From NCBI RefSeq assembly GCF_009834515.1, contig NZ_CP019426.1, forward strand, positions 5,091,001 through 5,155,000: DNA of 64,000 nt, written 5' to 3'. Under the pieces are notes generated by a model that saw nothing but the letters and a program-made list of their open reading frames with translations, had not been told where the DNA came from and ran no database searches. The stretch comes from Pseudomonas sp. R84 (GTDB lineage: Bacteria > Pseudomonadota > Gammaproteobacteria > Pseudomonadales > Pseudomonadaceae). The translations under genes were made by a program, and so were the position numbers. Positions 44,640 through 53,597 of this stretch are shown here, piece by piece. Each line of letters starts with the position of its first letter. The stretch's first letter is position 1.

Positions 44640-45269
44640 ATGCCCGATGACATCCACTTCTACGAACCCGCCAACGGCCACGGTCTGCCCCACGATCCGT
44701 TCAACGCTATCGTCGGTCCGCGCCCGATCGGCTGGATTTCCTCGCAGGATGCCAATGGTCAGCTCAACCTGGCGCCGTACAGCTTCTTCAACGCCTTCAA
44801 CTACATTCCGCCGATCATTGGTTTCTCCAGCGTCGGGCGCAAAGACAGCCTGAACAACATCGAGCAGACCGGCGAATTTGTCTGGAACCTCGCCACCCGG
44901 CCGCTGGCCGAGCAGATGAACCAGAGCTGCGCGATGGTCGCGCCTGAGGTCAATGAATTCGAATTGGCAGGATTGACGACGGTCGCGTCAAAGGTGATCT
45001 CGGTGCCGCGCGTAGCCGAAAGTCCGGTGTCCTTCGAGTGCAAGGTCACCCAGATCATTCAGTTGCAGCGTGCCGATGGCGAGACGGTGCCGAGCTGGCT
45101 GGTCCTCGGCGAAGTGGTCGCCGTGCACATTGCCAAGTGGCTGTTGAAGGACGGCATCTACGACACCGCCGCGGCAGAACCGATTCTGCGCGGCGGCGGG
45201 CCGGCCGATTATTTCCAACTGGGGCCTGAGGCCCTGTTCAAGATGTGGCGGCCGGGCGCCAACAAGTAA
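44640..45269 (+). CDS. Flavin reductase family protein
   Basis: A 209-residue FMN-binding split-barrel protein. The ATG at 44640 is preceded by an AGGA; the longer upstream frame runs through a REPIN. GPRPIGWISSQDANG, NLAPYSFFNAFNYIPPIIGF and EFVWNLATRPLAEQMN are typical of this family, which reduces flavin or handles FMN-bound substrates. The specific substrate is unknown. Confidence 0.85.
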   Translation: MPDDIHFYEPANGHGLPHDPFNAIVGPRPIGWISSQDANGQLNLAPYSFFNAFNYIPPIIGFSSVGRKDSLNNIEQTGEFVWNLATRPLAEQMNQSCAMVAPEVNEFELAGLTTVASKVISVPRVAESPVSFECKVTQIIQLQRADGETVPSWLVLGEVVAVHIAKWLLKDGIYDTAAAEPILRGGGPADYFQLGPEALFKMWRPGANK

Positions 45270-45273
45270 CGCG

Positions 45274-45516
45274 TTACCAGATCAACTCGGCGTCTTCAGT
45301 GACGCCCTTGAGGTTATCCAGCTCATTGATCGCCGCTTCATCGGCGGCAATGGCGCCGGGGAAGATCTGATCATTCAGCAGTTTGTGAAAGCGTGGTGCG
45401 CCGCCATCGACCAGGGCCTTGACCGCGATTGCCGCGTGATAGCCCTTGTTGCCGCCCAACTCGACGGGGACGACTGCGGAAACTGCTTCGAAGTGTTCGA
45501 ACTCTTTACGTGCCAT
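45274..45516 (-). CDS. Small conserved-type hypothetical protein
   Basis: An 80-residue protein starting at MARKEFEHFEAVS with GGGA upstream; an in-frame start three codons earlier is less likely. It has an acidic C-terminus and no signal peptide or membrane span. Sequence such as VPVELGGNKGYHAAIAVKAL and PRFHKLLNDQIFPG looks like a folded small domain, but I do not recognise the family. It converges with the flavin reductase gene (4-bp gap) and lies downstream of the monooxygenase-type gene on the same strand. Confidence 0.65.
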   Translation of the reverse strand: MARKEFEHFEAVSAVVPVELGGNKGYHAAIAVKALVDGGAPRFHKLLNDQIFPGAIAADEAAINELDNLKGVTEDAELIW

Positions 45517-45560
45517 GTCACACATCCCGGCTCAGACAAATTAAGCCGGACATTAAACCC

Positions 45561-45914
45561 TCAACCGACGAGTTTGTGTACCGGCGCCGGGCACTGACCG
45601 AGGGCTTGTGCCGCCGACACGTCCTTGAAGGTGTGGAAGTCGAGGCTGTTGACCACCAGTTCCTGCACCAGCTCGGCGAAGATTTCCATCGACGGGCTGT
45701 TGAAATAGTTGGTCATCATTTGCTGACTGCTCCAGAAGCCGGAGACCAGCCACAACTCGGGATCACACTGCGAATGCTGCAAGGCAAAGCTCAGGCAACC
45801 GGGGGCGGCGCGGGACGGCTCGATCAACGCACTGAGGCGTACACCGAGTTCCGCCGAACGCCCGGCGCGCGCTCGAACGAAGGCCATATGACTGACGGGA
45901 ATCTGCTTGGACAT
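45561..45914 (-). CDS. Antibiotic biosynthesis monooxygenase (ABM) domain protein
   Basis: A 117-residue protein starting at MSKQIPVSHMAFVRARAG with GGGAGG upstream. The ferredoxin-like ABM fold is indicated by the N-terminal strand, the PGCLSFALQHSQCDPELWLV segment and FWSSQQMMTNYFNSPSMEIF. Such proteins act as small cofactor-free oxygenases or as quinone/heme-handling stress proteins; the substrate here is unknown. Confidence 0.78.
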   Translation of the reverse strand: MSKQIPVSHMAFVRARAGRSAELGVRLSALIEPSRAAPGCLSFALQHSQCDPELWLVSGFWSSQQMMTNYFNSPSMEIFAELVQELVVNSLDFHTFKDVSAAQALGQCPAPVHKLVG

Positions 45915-46098
45915 GTTCAACCCTCCCAGGGAGTCGCGTGGCAGCCGGGGGACGGGCTGCGACAGGATCAAAGGTTAAGGGCCGCACGCCCGCCGCCGTT
46001 AGTCGATTCCTGCCGCCGCGTTGCACAATCCTGCGAGACTGCATGCAGAACCTGTAACAACCTGTAAACCTGTGCAACACGTCTGTCATACGCGTTTT

Positions 46099-46176
46099 GT
46101 GTAGGAGTTGCCGAAGGCTGCGATCTTTTGATTTTGCTTTAAAGATCAACAGATCGCAGCCTTCGGCAGCTCCTAC
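46099..46176. repeat. REPIN of the GATCGCAGCCTTCGGCAGC type
   Basis: TGTAGGAGTTGCCGAAGGCT.. and its inverted partner ..AGCCTTCGGCAGCTCCTACA surround a short spacer. It lies in the 397-bp gap between the ABM gene and the AraC gene; the rest of the gap shows no gene. Confidence 0.9.
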
Positions 46177-46311
46177 AGGGTTGGATCGCGACAGGCGCGG
46201 AGACACCCCGGGGCAGAATCAGGCAAGCATTTCGCAGGATGTGTCTACCGCTCGCGCTTGCACAAACATATGCTCTGCTCCATTCCACCTCTCCTGCCGA
46301 GGATGCCGTGC

Positions 46312-47241
46312 ATGACGTCATTCGATCGTTTTCAAGCCGAACCCAGCGCTGACATGGAAAAACAGCGTGCGGAACTGGCGGCGATCATCCGCCGCAACAC
46401 CACTGACGATGGCAGCTACGAGACCGCCATTGGCTCGCTGTTCATGTCGCGCCACACAAAATCCCACGACTTTGCCCCGGTGCTCGCGCAACCGGCGCTG
46501 TGCATCATGGCGCAGGGACGCAAAGAGGTGCGGCTGGCCGACGAGTACTTCAATTACGACCCGCTGAATTATCTGGTGGTGTCGGTTTCAATGCCGCTGA
46601 GTGGGCGCGTGGTCAACGTATCGCCGGAGGATCCGATCCTCGCCGTGCGCCTGGATATCGACCCGACAGAAATCACCGCACTGATCGCCGACGCAGGTCC
46701 CATGGGTGTACCAACCCGGCCAACCGGGCGTGGTTTGTATGTCGAGCAAATCGACAGCTCCATGCTCGATGCGGTGTTGCGTCTGGCCCGTCTGCTCGAT
46801 GCGCCGAAAGACATCGCCATGCTCGCGCCGCTGATTCGCCGGGAGATTCTTTATCGCCTGCTGCGCAGTCCGCAGGGGCATCGCTTGTATGAAATCGCGA
46901 TTGCCAACAGCCAGAGTCATCGCATCAGCCAGGCGATCAAATGGCTCAACGGCAACTTTGAACAGCCATTGCGTATTGATGATCTGGCGAAAGAAGTGAA
47001 TCTGAGTGTGTCGACCTTGCATCACCGCTTCAAAGCGATGACGGCGATGAGTCCGCTGCAGTATCAGAAGCAGTTGCGCTTGCAGGAAGCGCGGCGGTTG
47101 ATGTTGGCGGAGGGGCTGGAAGCGTCGGCGGCGGGGTATCGGGTGGGGTATGAGAGTCCGTCGCAATTCAGCCGCGAATACAGCCGGCTGTTTGGTGCGC
47201 CGCCGTTAAGGGATCTGGCGCGGTTGCGACTTTCGGTGTGA
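46312..47241 (+). CDS. AraC family regulator (AraC_N type)
   Basis: A 309-residue regulator with GAGGA before the ATG at 46312; the open frame extends 18 codons upstream without a site. The N-terminal half resembles the AraC_N domain (LFMSRHTKSHDFAPVLAQPAL, MAQGRKEVRLADEYFNYDP). The C-terminal half has two helix-turn-helix motifs (LRIDDLAKEVNLSVSTLHHRF and YRVGYESPSQFSREYSRLFG). The target genes are unknown. The divergent ABM/small-protein pair and the downstream region are candidates. Confidence 0.88.
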   Translation: MTSFDRFQAEPSADMEKQRAELAAIIRRNTTDDGSYETAIGSLFMSRHTKSHDFAPVLAQPALCIMAQGRKEVRLADEYFNYDPLNYLVVSVSMPLSGRVVNVSPEDPILAVRLDIDPTEITALIADAGPMGVPTRPTGRGLYVEQIDSSMLDAVLRLARLLDAPKDIAMLAPLIRREILYRLLRSPQGHRLYEIAIANSQSHRISQAIKWLNGNFEQPLRIDDLAKEVNLSVSTLHHRFKAMTAMSPLQYQKQLRLQEARRLMLAEGLEASAAGYRVGYESPSQFSREYSRLFGAPPLRDLARLRLSV

Positions 47242-47251
47242 CCGTTAGAAG

Positions 47252-47543
47252 CCCCTCACCCTAACCCTCTCCCGGAGGGAGAGGGAACTGATTGGGGGAT
47301 ATTCAGGAAATACACCGACCTGAAAATGCTTCACCGAATCCATAATCGACTCGATCTCTCAGGTCGATGGACAGCGCCAGACACTTCGGTCGGCCCCCTC
47401 TCCCTCTGGGAGAGGGCTGGGGTGAGGGTCGGCTTTCCAAGTGCTTTGACGAATCCATAATCGACCGGATTTTTCAGGTCGATGGACAGCGCCAGACACC
47501 TCGGTCGGCCCCCTCTCCCTCCGGGAGAGGGCTGGGGTGAGGG
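47252..47543. repeat. MITE-like CTCTCCC element, copy C, with duplicated right half
   Basis: Left end CCCCTCACCCTAACCCTCTC, right end GAGAGGGCTGGGGTGAGGG. The segment from CCATAATCGAC to the right terminal repeat occurs twice in tandem with a 115-bp period (47340 and 47455). It fills the gap between the convergent AraC and aldehyde dehydrogenase genes. Confidence 0.8.
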
Positions 47544-47550
47544 TCGGCTT

Positions 47551-49002
47551 TTACACCGCCCGGATTACGTGTTTGATTTCCTGAAACGCGGCCAGGCCCC
47601 AAGGCCCCAGCTCACGACCAATACTGCTCTGCTTGTACCCGCCCCACGCCGCCTGCGGGAAAATCACTTGCGGCGCATTGATCCAAACCATCCCCGCCTG
47701 CAAGGCATTGGCCACGCGATCCGCCGCAGCGGCATCGCTCGTCACAACACTGGCTACCAAGCCAAACGGCGTGTCATTGGCCAAGGCAATCGCCTGCGCT
47801 TCAGTGGCGAAACCGCGCACACACAACACCGGCCCGAAAATTTCTTCACACCACAGCGCGCTGTCCAGCGGCACGTCGGTGAAAACGGTTGGCTGCAAGA
47901 AATAGCCGCGTGGCAGATCCGCCGGACGGTTGCCGCCGCAAAGCAAACGCGCCCCCGCGCTGAGCCCACGATCGATGTGCCCAAGCACTCGCTGATACTG
48001 CGCCTGATTAACCAGCGCGCCCATTTCCACGTTCGGGTCAAACGGATCGGCAACCCGAATCGCTTGTGCACGCTTGTGCAAACGGCGGAGGAATTCCTCT
48101 TCCAGCTCATCAGCCACCAGCACACGACTGGTGGCCGAACACATCTGCCCGGCGTTGAAAAATGCGCCGCCACAGGCCAGCTCAACCGCCAGATCAAGAT
48201 CGGCATCCGCCAACACCAGCAGCGAAGATTTGCCGCCCAACTCCAGGCTCACGCCCTTCACTGTTTCCGCCGCACGCTGCATCACTTGCACGCCGACCGC
48301 ATTGCTGCCGGTAAAGGAAATCTTGGCGATGCGCGGATCCGCCGACAATGGCGCACCGACCGCCAACCCTGTGCCGCAGACGAGGTTGAACACGCCTTTT
48401 GGCAGACCCGACTCAGCGATGATCGCCGCCAGTTCCAGTTCTGGCAGCGGCGTCACTTCCGAAGGTTTGAGCACCACGCAACAACCCGCCGCCAACGCTG
48501 GTGCGAGTTTCCACGCCGTAGTGACCATCGGGAAATTCCACGGCACGATCAGCCCGACCACTCCGCACGGTTCGCGGCGCAGACGTGCGCTGAAATCATC
48601 GCTCGGTAGCGGCACGTTGCTGTCCTGTTTCGCGTCGAGGCCTTCGGCGAGCTCGGCGTAATACTCGAAGGTTGCGATGACGTCATCGACGTCGATAGCC
48701 GCTTCGAACTGCGGTTTACCGTTGTTGCTCGACTGCAGTTTCATCAAGTGCTCGCGACCATTGCGCACGCCATTGGCGATGTTGCGCAGGATCGCGCCGC
48801 GCTCGGCACCGCTGGTTTTCGACCAGCTCTTGAAGGCTTCGCTGGCGGCCGCAACGGCTTGGTCGACGGCGTGCTCGTCACCGCCATTGACCGTGGTCAG
48901 CAGTGCTTCGGTGGCCGGGTTGATCACCCGCAGATGTTCGCGGCCGGCCGACCATTGGCCGTTGATGTAGAGGCCGTCGAGTGTGGTTGGGAAACTGCTC
49001 AT
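47551..49002 (-). CDS. Aldehyde dehydrogenase family protein
   Basis: A 483-residue NAD(P)-dependent dehydrogenase. The NAD-binding region (VPWNFPMVTTAWKLAPALAAG, FTGSNAVGVQVM), the catalytic Glu in LELGGKSSLL, the nucleophile Cys in NAGQMCSATSRVLV and the EEIFGPVLCV motif are all present. The ATG overlaps the stop of the TPP enzyme gene by four bases. In the arginine transaminase pathway, 2-ketoarginine decarboxylation gives 4-guanidinobutyraldehyde, so this enzyme may oxidise that aldehyde. This is inference from the neighbour. Confidence 0.9.
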   Translation of the reverse strand: MSSFPTTLDGLYINGQWSAGREHLRVINPATEALLTTVNGGDEHAVDQAVAAASEAFKSWSKTSGAERGAILRNIANGVRNGREHLMKLQSSNNGKPQFEAAIDVDDVIATFEYYAELAEGLDAKQDSNVPLPSDDFSARLRREPCGVVGLIVPWNFPMVTTAWKLAPALAAGCCVVLKPSEVTPLPELELAAIIAESGLPKGVFNLVCGTGLAVGAPLSADPRIAKISFTGSNAVGVQVMQRAAETVKGVSLELGGKSSLLVLADADLDLAVELACGGAFFNAGQMCSATSRVLVADELEEEFLRRLHKRAQAIRVADPFDPNVEMGALVNQAQYQRVLGHIDRGLSAGARLLCGGNRPADLPRGYFLQPTVFTDVPLDSALWCEEIFGPVLCVRGFATEAQAIALANDTPFGLVASVVTSDAAAADRVANALQAGMVWINAPQVIFPQAAWGGYKQSSIGRELGPWGLAAFQEIKHVIRAV

Positions 49003-50636
49003 TGCGCCACCGCCTTCATCCATTGGCTCTGGTCGATTTCAATCAGGGTCGGGCTCTGACGATCGCTTGCACTGCGCAACGCGGTGCGCAGTTGTTCGAT
49101 GCTGCTGATCGCTTCAGCCGCGCAGCCGAGGCCCTTCGCCACAGCGACGAAATCCGGGGTGTAGATGTCCACGCCGACCGGCTCGATGGCGCGGTTGAGC
49201 ATGTATTTCTTGATCTCTTCGTAGCCCTGGTTATTCCACAACAGGACGATCACCGGCACCCGAGCTTCGACGGCGCTGGCCAGTTCCGGCAGGGTGAATT
49301 GCAGGCCGCCGTCGCCGATCAGGCACACCACCGGAGGGCGCGCACCTTTGTCGAGTTGACCACCGAGCCACGCACCGATCGCTGCCGGCAAGGCGTAGCC
49401 GAGCGTGCCGTAACCGGTCGATGCATTGAACCAGCGACGCGGATGATCCGGGTTGAACGTCAGATTGCCGGTGTACACCGGTTGCGTCGAGTCGCCGACG
49501 AATACGGCGTTGGGCAACTCATCGAGTACGGTGTCGAGGAAACGGGTTTGCGCGAGGGTCGGTGCATCCCAGCTTGCGGCCAGTTCGGCGCGCAGTTTGC
49601 CGGCGCGGGCCTGCCCCCAATCGCTGCTGCGCTCGCCGAGCTTTTGCTGCGACAGCATGTTCAACAAAGCTTGCGCGGCGTTGCGCGCATCGGCCACCAG
49701 CGCCAGATGCGGCGGGTAGTTGCGCACGGTTTGATCGGCGTCGATGTCGATGCGCAGCAGTTTGCCGGGAATCTCGAAACCGCCAGCGAAAGTGACGTCG
49801 TAATCGGTCTCAGCCAGTTCAGTGCCGATGGCCAACACCACATCGGCATCAGCCACCAGCGCGCGGGTGGCAACCAGCGTCTGAGTCGAACCGATCAGCA
49901 GCGGATGGCTGCCCGGCAGCATGCCTTTGGCATTGATCGTCAGCGCCACCGGAGAGTCGAGCAACTCGGCAAGTCTGGTCAGCTCGGGCGCTGCGTCGAT
50001 GGCACCGCCACCGGCCAGAATCAGCGGACGTTTGGCTTCAGCCAACAGCTCGCTCATGCGTTTGACGGCCGCTGGCGCAGCGCCGGCGCGGTCGATATTG
50101 ACCGGCACACTGGCGAGCAATTCATCGGTGTTTTCGACCAGCACGTCCAACGGTATTTCGATGTGCACCGGACGTGGACGACCGGCCTGAAACAAAGCAA
50201 ACGCACGCGCCAGCACCACTGGTAATTCGGCGGCGGACATCAAGGTATGCGAGAACGCCGCAACACCTGCGACCAGTGCGCTCTGATTCGGCAATTCATG
50301 CAGCTTGCCGCGCCCACCGCCCAACTGACTGCGCGATTGCACACTGGAGATCACCAGCATCGGGATCGAATCGGCGTAGGCCTGGCCCATGGCGGTGGTG
50401 ATGTTGGTCATGCCCGGGCCGGTGATGATGAAGCACACGCCCGGTTTGCCAGCGGTGCGCGCGTAGCCGTCGGCCATGAACCCGGCGCCCTGCTCATGCC
50501 GCGGGGTGACGTGACGAATGCTCGAACGCGCCAGCCCGCGATACAGCTCCACGGTGTGCACCCCGGGAATGCCGAACACCAGCTCGACCCCGTAACCTTC
50601 GAGTAACTTGACCAGTACTTCGCCACACGTCGCCAT
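48999..50636 (-). CDS. aruI: TPP-dependent decarboxylase, probable 5-guanidino-2-oxopentanoate decarboxylase
   Basis: A 545-residue thiamine diphosphate enzyme of the acetolactate synthase/benzoylformate decarboxylase fold. It has the N-terminal PYR domain with the catalytic Glu in TPRHEQGAGFMADGYAR, GPGMTNITTAMGQAY, the central domain, and the C-terminal PP domain with the ThDP motif GDGGLQFT..NNQGY. The start MATCGEVLVKLLEG is chosen as typical of the family; upstream codons run into a REPIN. The assignment to AruI rests on recalled sequence similarity and on the adjacent aldehyde dehydrogenase. No aruH-like aminotransferase is nearby, so a related 2-keto acid substrate is possible. Confidence 0.75.
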   Translation of the reverse strand: MATCGEVLVKLLEGYGVELVFGIPGVHTVELYRGLARSSIRHVTPRHEQGAGFMADGYARTAGKPGVCFIITGPGMTNITTAMGQAYADSIPMLVISSVQSRSQLGGGRGKLHELPNQSALVAGVAAFSHTLMSAAELPVVLARAFALFQAGRPRPVHIEIPLDVLVENTDELLASVPVNIDRAGAAPAAVKRMSELLAEAKRPLILAGGGAIDAAPELTRLAELLDSPVALTINAKGMLPGSHPLLIGSTQTLVATRALVADADVVLAIGTELAETDYDVTFAGGFEIPGKLLRIDIDADQTVRNYPPHLALVADARNAAQALLNMLSQQKLGERSSDWGQARAGKLRAELAASWDAPTLAQTRFLDTVLDELPNAVFVGDSTQPVYTGNLTFNPDHPRRWFNASTGYGTLGYALPAAIGAWLGGQLDKGARPPVVCLIGDGGLQFTLPELASAVEARVPVIVLLWNNQGYEEIKKYMLNRAIEPVGVDIYTPDFVAVAKGLGCAAEAISSIEQLRTALRSASDRQSPTLIEIDQSQWMKAVAQ

Positions 50637-50678
50637 GTCGATTGCCCTTCTTGTTCGCTGAAGACACAGAGCCTTTCT

Positions 50679-50766
50679 GTAGGAGGGAGCCTGCTCGCGA
50701 TGGCGTCTGTACATTCAACATTGCGGTGACTGACTCACCGCTATCGCGAGCAGGCTCACTCCTACA
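50679..50766. repeat. REPIN between aruI-like and LysR genes
   Basis: TGTAGGAGGGAGCCTGCTCG and the inverted CGAGCAGGCTCACTCCTACA enclose about 45 bp. It occupies much of the divergent promoter region. Confidence 0.87.
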
Positions 50767-50865
50767 AAGAGCCCTTCATGGCTTCATTGGAACGGTCGGC
50801 AGGTAGCGGCAACAATCGATTAAAAGTCATACTAGCCATGTCCTCACGTCATACCTTGGATCCCC

Positions 50866-51747
50866 ATGAAACGCCTGCCTCCCCTGCCCGCTCTGCACAC
50901 GTTTCTGATTACCGCGCAGTGCTGCAACTTCACCCGCGCCGCCGAGCAGTTGCACATCACCCAGGGCGCAGTGAGCCGGCAGATCGCCGGGCTGGAAGCG
51001 CATCTCGGTTATCCGCTGTTCATCCGTCTGGCCCGTGGTCTGGCGCTGACCGCCGAAGGACGTGAATGGCTACCGCGTGTGGAAAAAGTCTTCGGCCTGA
51101 TCAGCGAAGCCACCGAGCAAATCGGCCTGCAGCGCGAAACCCTGCAACTCAAAGCGCCGAGCTGCGTGATGCGCTGGCTGCTGCCGCGCTTGCTGCAATG
51201 GCAGAAAGAACGTCCGGACGTGCCGGTAAAACTCACCGCCTCGCTGCAACACGGCGTGGACTTTCAGCGCGAGCAATTTGATGCAGCGGTGATCTACGGC
51301 CCGCCACCGGATAACTCCCCGGGCGCCTTGCACCTGTTTGATGAGCAACTGACGCCGGTCTGTTCACCGGCTTTGCTCAAAGGTTCGCCTGCGTTGAATT
51401 CACCAGCGGATCTGCAACAGCATCTGCTGCTGCACCCCACTCACGATATTCAGGATTGGTCGGTGTGGCTGAACGCGGCTGAGCTGCGGCTGAACAACAT
51501 CGGCAGCGGCCAGCATTTCGAAACGCTGGATCAGGCGATGTCGATGGCGTCGCACGGGACGGGGGTGGCGATCGGCGATTGGTCGTTGATTGGTGATGAC
51601 TTGCGCGCGGGGCGGCTGGTGATGCCGTTTGATTTGAAGGTGAAGACGGGGCTGGCGTATTACATGGTGGTGCCTACGGGAACCGAGCCTTCGCCGCAGC
51701 TGGAAGAATTGATGATCTGGTTGGTTGAGCAGGCGCATTGGCGGTGA
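50866..51747 (+). CDS. LysR family regulator (GcvA-like)
   Basis: A 293-residue regulator. The N-terminal helix-turn-helix CNFTRAAEQLHITQGAVSRQIAGLEAHLG is followed by a periplasmic-binding-like effector domain. The start PPLPALHTFLITAQ resembles GcvA-type members. It is divergent from the aruI-like/aldehyde dehydrogenase operon (230-bp gap containing a REPIN), which is its most likely target. Confidence 0.9.
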   Translation: MKRLPPLPALHTFLITAQCCNFTRAAEQLHITQGAVSRQIAGLEAHLGYPLFIRLARGLALTAEGREWLPRVEKVFGLISEATEQIGLQRETLQLKAPSCVMRWLLPRLLQWQKERPDVPVKLTASLQHGVDFQREQFDAAVIYGPPPDNSPGALHLFDEQLTPVCSPALLKGSPALNSPADLQQHLLLHPTHDIQDWSVWLNAAELRLNNIGSGQHFETLDQAMSMASHGTGVAIGDWSLIGDDLRAGRLVMPFDLKVKTGLAYYMVVPTGTEPSPQLEELMIWLVEQAHWR

Positions 51748-51756
51748 GGCTTTTTT

Positions 51757-51932
51757 CCCTCACCCTAACCCTCTCCCAGAGGGAGAGGGGACTGATTGTG
51801 AGTTGCTGAAGAAATACACCGACCTGAAAATGCTGTACCGAATCCATAATCGACTCGATCACTCAGGTCGATGTACAACGCCAGACAACTCGGTCGGCTC
51901 CCTCTCCTTCGGGAGAGGGCTGGGGTGAGGGG
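51757..51932. repeat. MITE-like CTCTCCC element, copy D
   Basis: About 176 bp, from CCCTCACCCTAACCCTCTCC to GGAGAGGGCTGGGGTGAGGG. The interior closely matches copy C (AAATACACCGACCTGAAAAT, CCGAATCCATAATCGACTCG). It lies between convergent genes. Confidence 0.82.
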
Positions 51933-51943
51933 CGAGGTTTCAC

Positions 51944-52558
51944 TCAATACCCGACAGTAAACCGCTGACGCGAATGCTTCGGAGTTTCCACTTCGTCGAT
52001 CAGCGCAATCGCGTAGTCAGCAAAGGTAATCCAGCTACGCCCCTCGGCACTCACCAGCAAATGATCCTGGCCGACACGGAAACTACCCGTGCGCTCACCT
52101 TCAACAAACTCTGCCGACGGCGACAGGAAGGTCCAGTCCAGATCCTGCTCCTGACGCAACGCCTCAAGAAACGCCGCACCGGCACTGGCTTCAGCTTTGT
52201 ACTCTGCCGGGAAACCCGCGCTGTCGATCACTCGCGTATCGTCCGGCAGCAACAACGAACCGGCACCGCCGACCACCAGCAAACGCTTCACACCCGCCTG
52301 CTTCACTGGCCCGACAATCGCCGCCGCTGGCACTGTGGCGAAATGCGCGGCGGTGATCACCACATCGTGACCGGCCACTGCGTCTTGCAGCGCAGCCGAA
52401 TCCAGCACATCGACATTCTTGCTGAGCACACCAGCACGGGCGCCGATCTTCGAGGTGTCGCGGGCGATAGCGGTAACGCTATGGCCGCGACGCAGGGCTT
52501 CTTCCAGCAGTTGGCTACCGGCACGGCCGGTGGCACCAATGATTGCGATCTTGCTCAT
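51944..52558 (-). CDS. NAD(P)-binding oxidoreductase (SDR-like)
   Basis: A 204-residue Rossmann-fold protein with GATGRAGSQLLEEALRRGH at the N-terminus (GxxGxxG) and GGAG before the ATG. The pattern VVITAAHF..VKRLLVVGGAGSL and the C-terminal SFRVGQDHLLV..SWITFADYAIALIDE fit the NmrA/YwnB-type NAD(P)H-binding family, which lacks the classical YxxxK catalytic pair. The substrate is unknown; regulatory or quinone-reductase-like roles are known in the family. Confidence 0.85.
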   Translation of the reverse strand: MSKIAIIGATGRAGSQLLEEALRRGHSVTAIARDTSKIGARAGVLSKNVDVLDSAALQDAVAGHDVVITAAHFATVPAAAIVGPVKQAGVKRLLVVGGAGSLLLPDDTRVIDSAGFPAEYKAEASAGAAFLEALRQEQDLDWTFLSPSAEFVEGERTGSFRVGQDHLLVSAEGRSWITFADYAIALIDEVETPKHSRQRFTVGY

Positions 52559-52604
52559 GACATTCTCCAGTTGGCTTGAGAGTGCTGCGGTTTCGTAAAT
52601 CGGC

Positions 52605-53483
52605 TTACCACTGCATTTCGCCCTTGGCGACTTTCGCGCTCAGCTCCAGCGAGCTTTCTTCGCCGAGCTTCGGGTAGCGCTTTTTCATCGCGGCGATCAG
52701 TGCGGTGGAGTCTTTGGCCCTGGCGGTTTCCGCGTCGAAAGCCTTAATGTAGTCGGCGGTGAATTTCACGCTGGCCAGCGAACGGCTGCTGTCGCCCAAG
52801 TAGTGACCTGGCACCACGGTGTTCGGCTTGAGGGTTTCGATCGAGTGCAGGGTTTCCAGCCAGTCGGCATGAGATTGTGCGGTCTGGGTGTCAGCCATCC
52901 ACACATGGATGTTCTCGGCGACAACCACACCACCGACCACGGCCTTGAGCGACGGAATCCACACAAAACTGCGATCCGGTTGTTTGCCGTCCAGGCCGAC
53001 AACCTGCAATTTCTGCCCTTCGAGCATCAGGTTGTCGCCCTTGAGCACACCCGGCACGATGGTTTTCGCCGGAACGTCAGCGCCCATTTTCGGGCCCCAG
53101 AAGGCCAGTTTGCCGGCGAAGGTTTTGTTGATGTGATCGACGGTCGGTTGCGAAGCCAGCACCTTGGCGTCGGGGAACGCCTGAGTCAGGGTGTCGAGGC
53201 CGAAGTAGTAATCCGGGTCACCGTGGCTGATGTAAATGGTGGTCAGGTGCTTGCCGCTGGCGCGGATCTTTTCCACGACTTGTTCAGCCTGGGATTTGCC
53301 GAATTGCGCATCAACGAGGATCGCGTCTTTCTCGCCGCTGACCAGCACCGAGGTCACCGGGAAAATCGCCTTTGTCCCTGGGTTATAGACGTCGAGGGTG
53401 AGGTTGGCCGCCGCTGCATGCGCGGCGAAACCCAGGGAAGCGGTGGCGAGCAGAAAGCGTTTGAGTGTGGTGAAGCCGATCAT
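52605..53483 (-). CDS. Periplasmic MBL-fold hydrolase-like protein with altered metal motif
   Basis: A 292-residue protein starting at MIGFTTLKRFLL; GGAGC lies upstream and the longer frame has no site. The signal peptide is FLLATASLGFAAHAAAA. The fold follows the metallo-beta-lactamase pattern (TSVLVSGEKDAILVDAQFG, YISHGDPDYYFGLDTL, VVPGHYLGDSS). The usual HxHxDH is HGDPDY here, so two metal-ligand histidines are replaced. It converges on the NAD(P)-binding gene and is divergent from a LysR gene, which may control it. Confidence 0.85.
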   Translation of the reverse strand: MIGFTTLKRFLLATASLGFAAHAAAANLTLDVYNPGTKAIFPVTSVLVSGEKDAILVDAQFGKSQAEQVVEKIRASGKHLTTIYISHGDPDYYFGLDTLTQAFPDAKVLASQPTVDHINKTFAGKLAFWGPKMGADVPAKTIVPGVLKGDNLMLEGQKLQVVGLDGKQPDRSFVWIPSLKAVVGGVVVAENIHVWMADTQTAQSHADWLETLHSIETLKPNTVVPGHYLGDSSRSLASVKFTADYIKAFDAETARAKDSTALIAAMKKRYPKLGEESSLELSAKVAKGEMQW

Positions 53484-53597
53484 CTGTTGCTCCGGTGTCC
53501 GAATGCCGTGTTTGGCGATGGGACAGAGCTTAGTTGCCTGACTCAGTACAAAAAATGCGATGCTTGAACATAGTTTGTTTCTGAAAGCGGGCAAATA

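Noticed and set aside
47340..47543. CRISPR-like array from the 115-bp tandem repeat
   Set aside because: There are only two units, with no spacer variation and no cas genes. It is a partial duplication within a MITE-like element.
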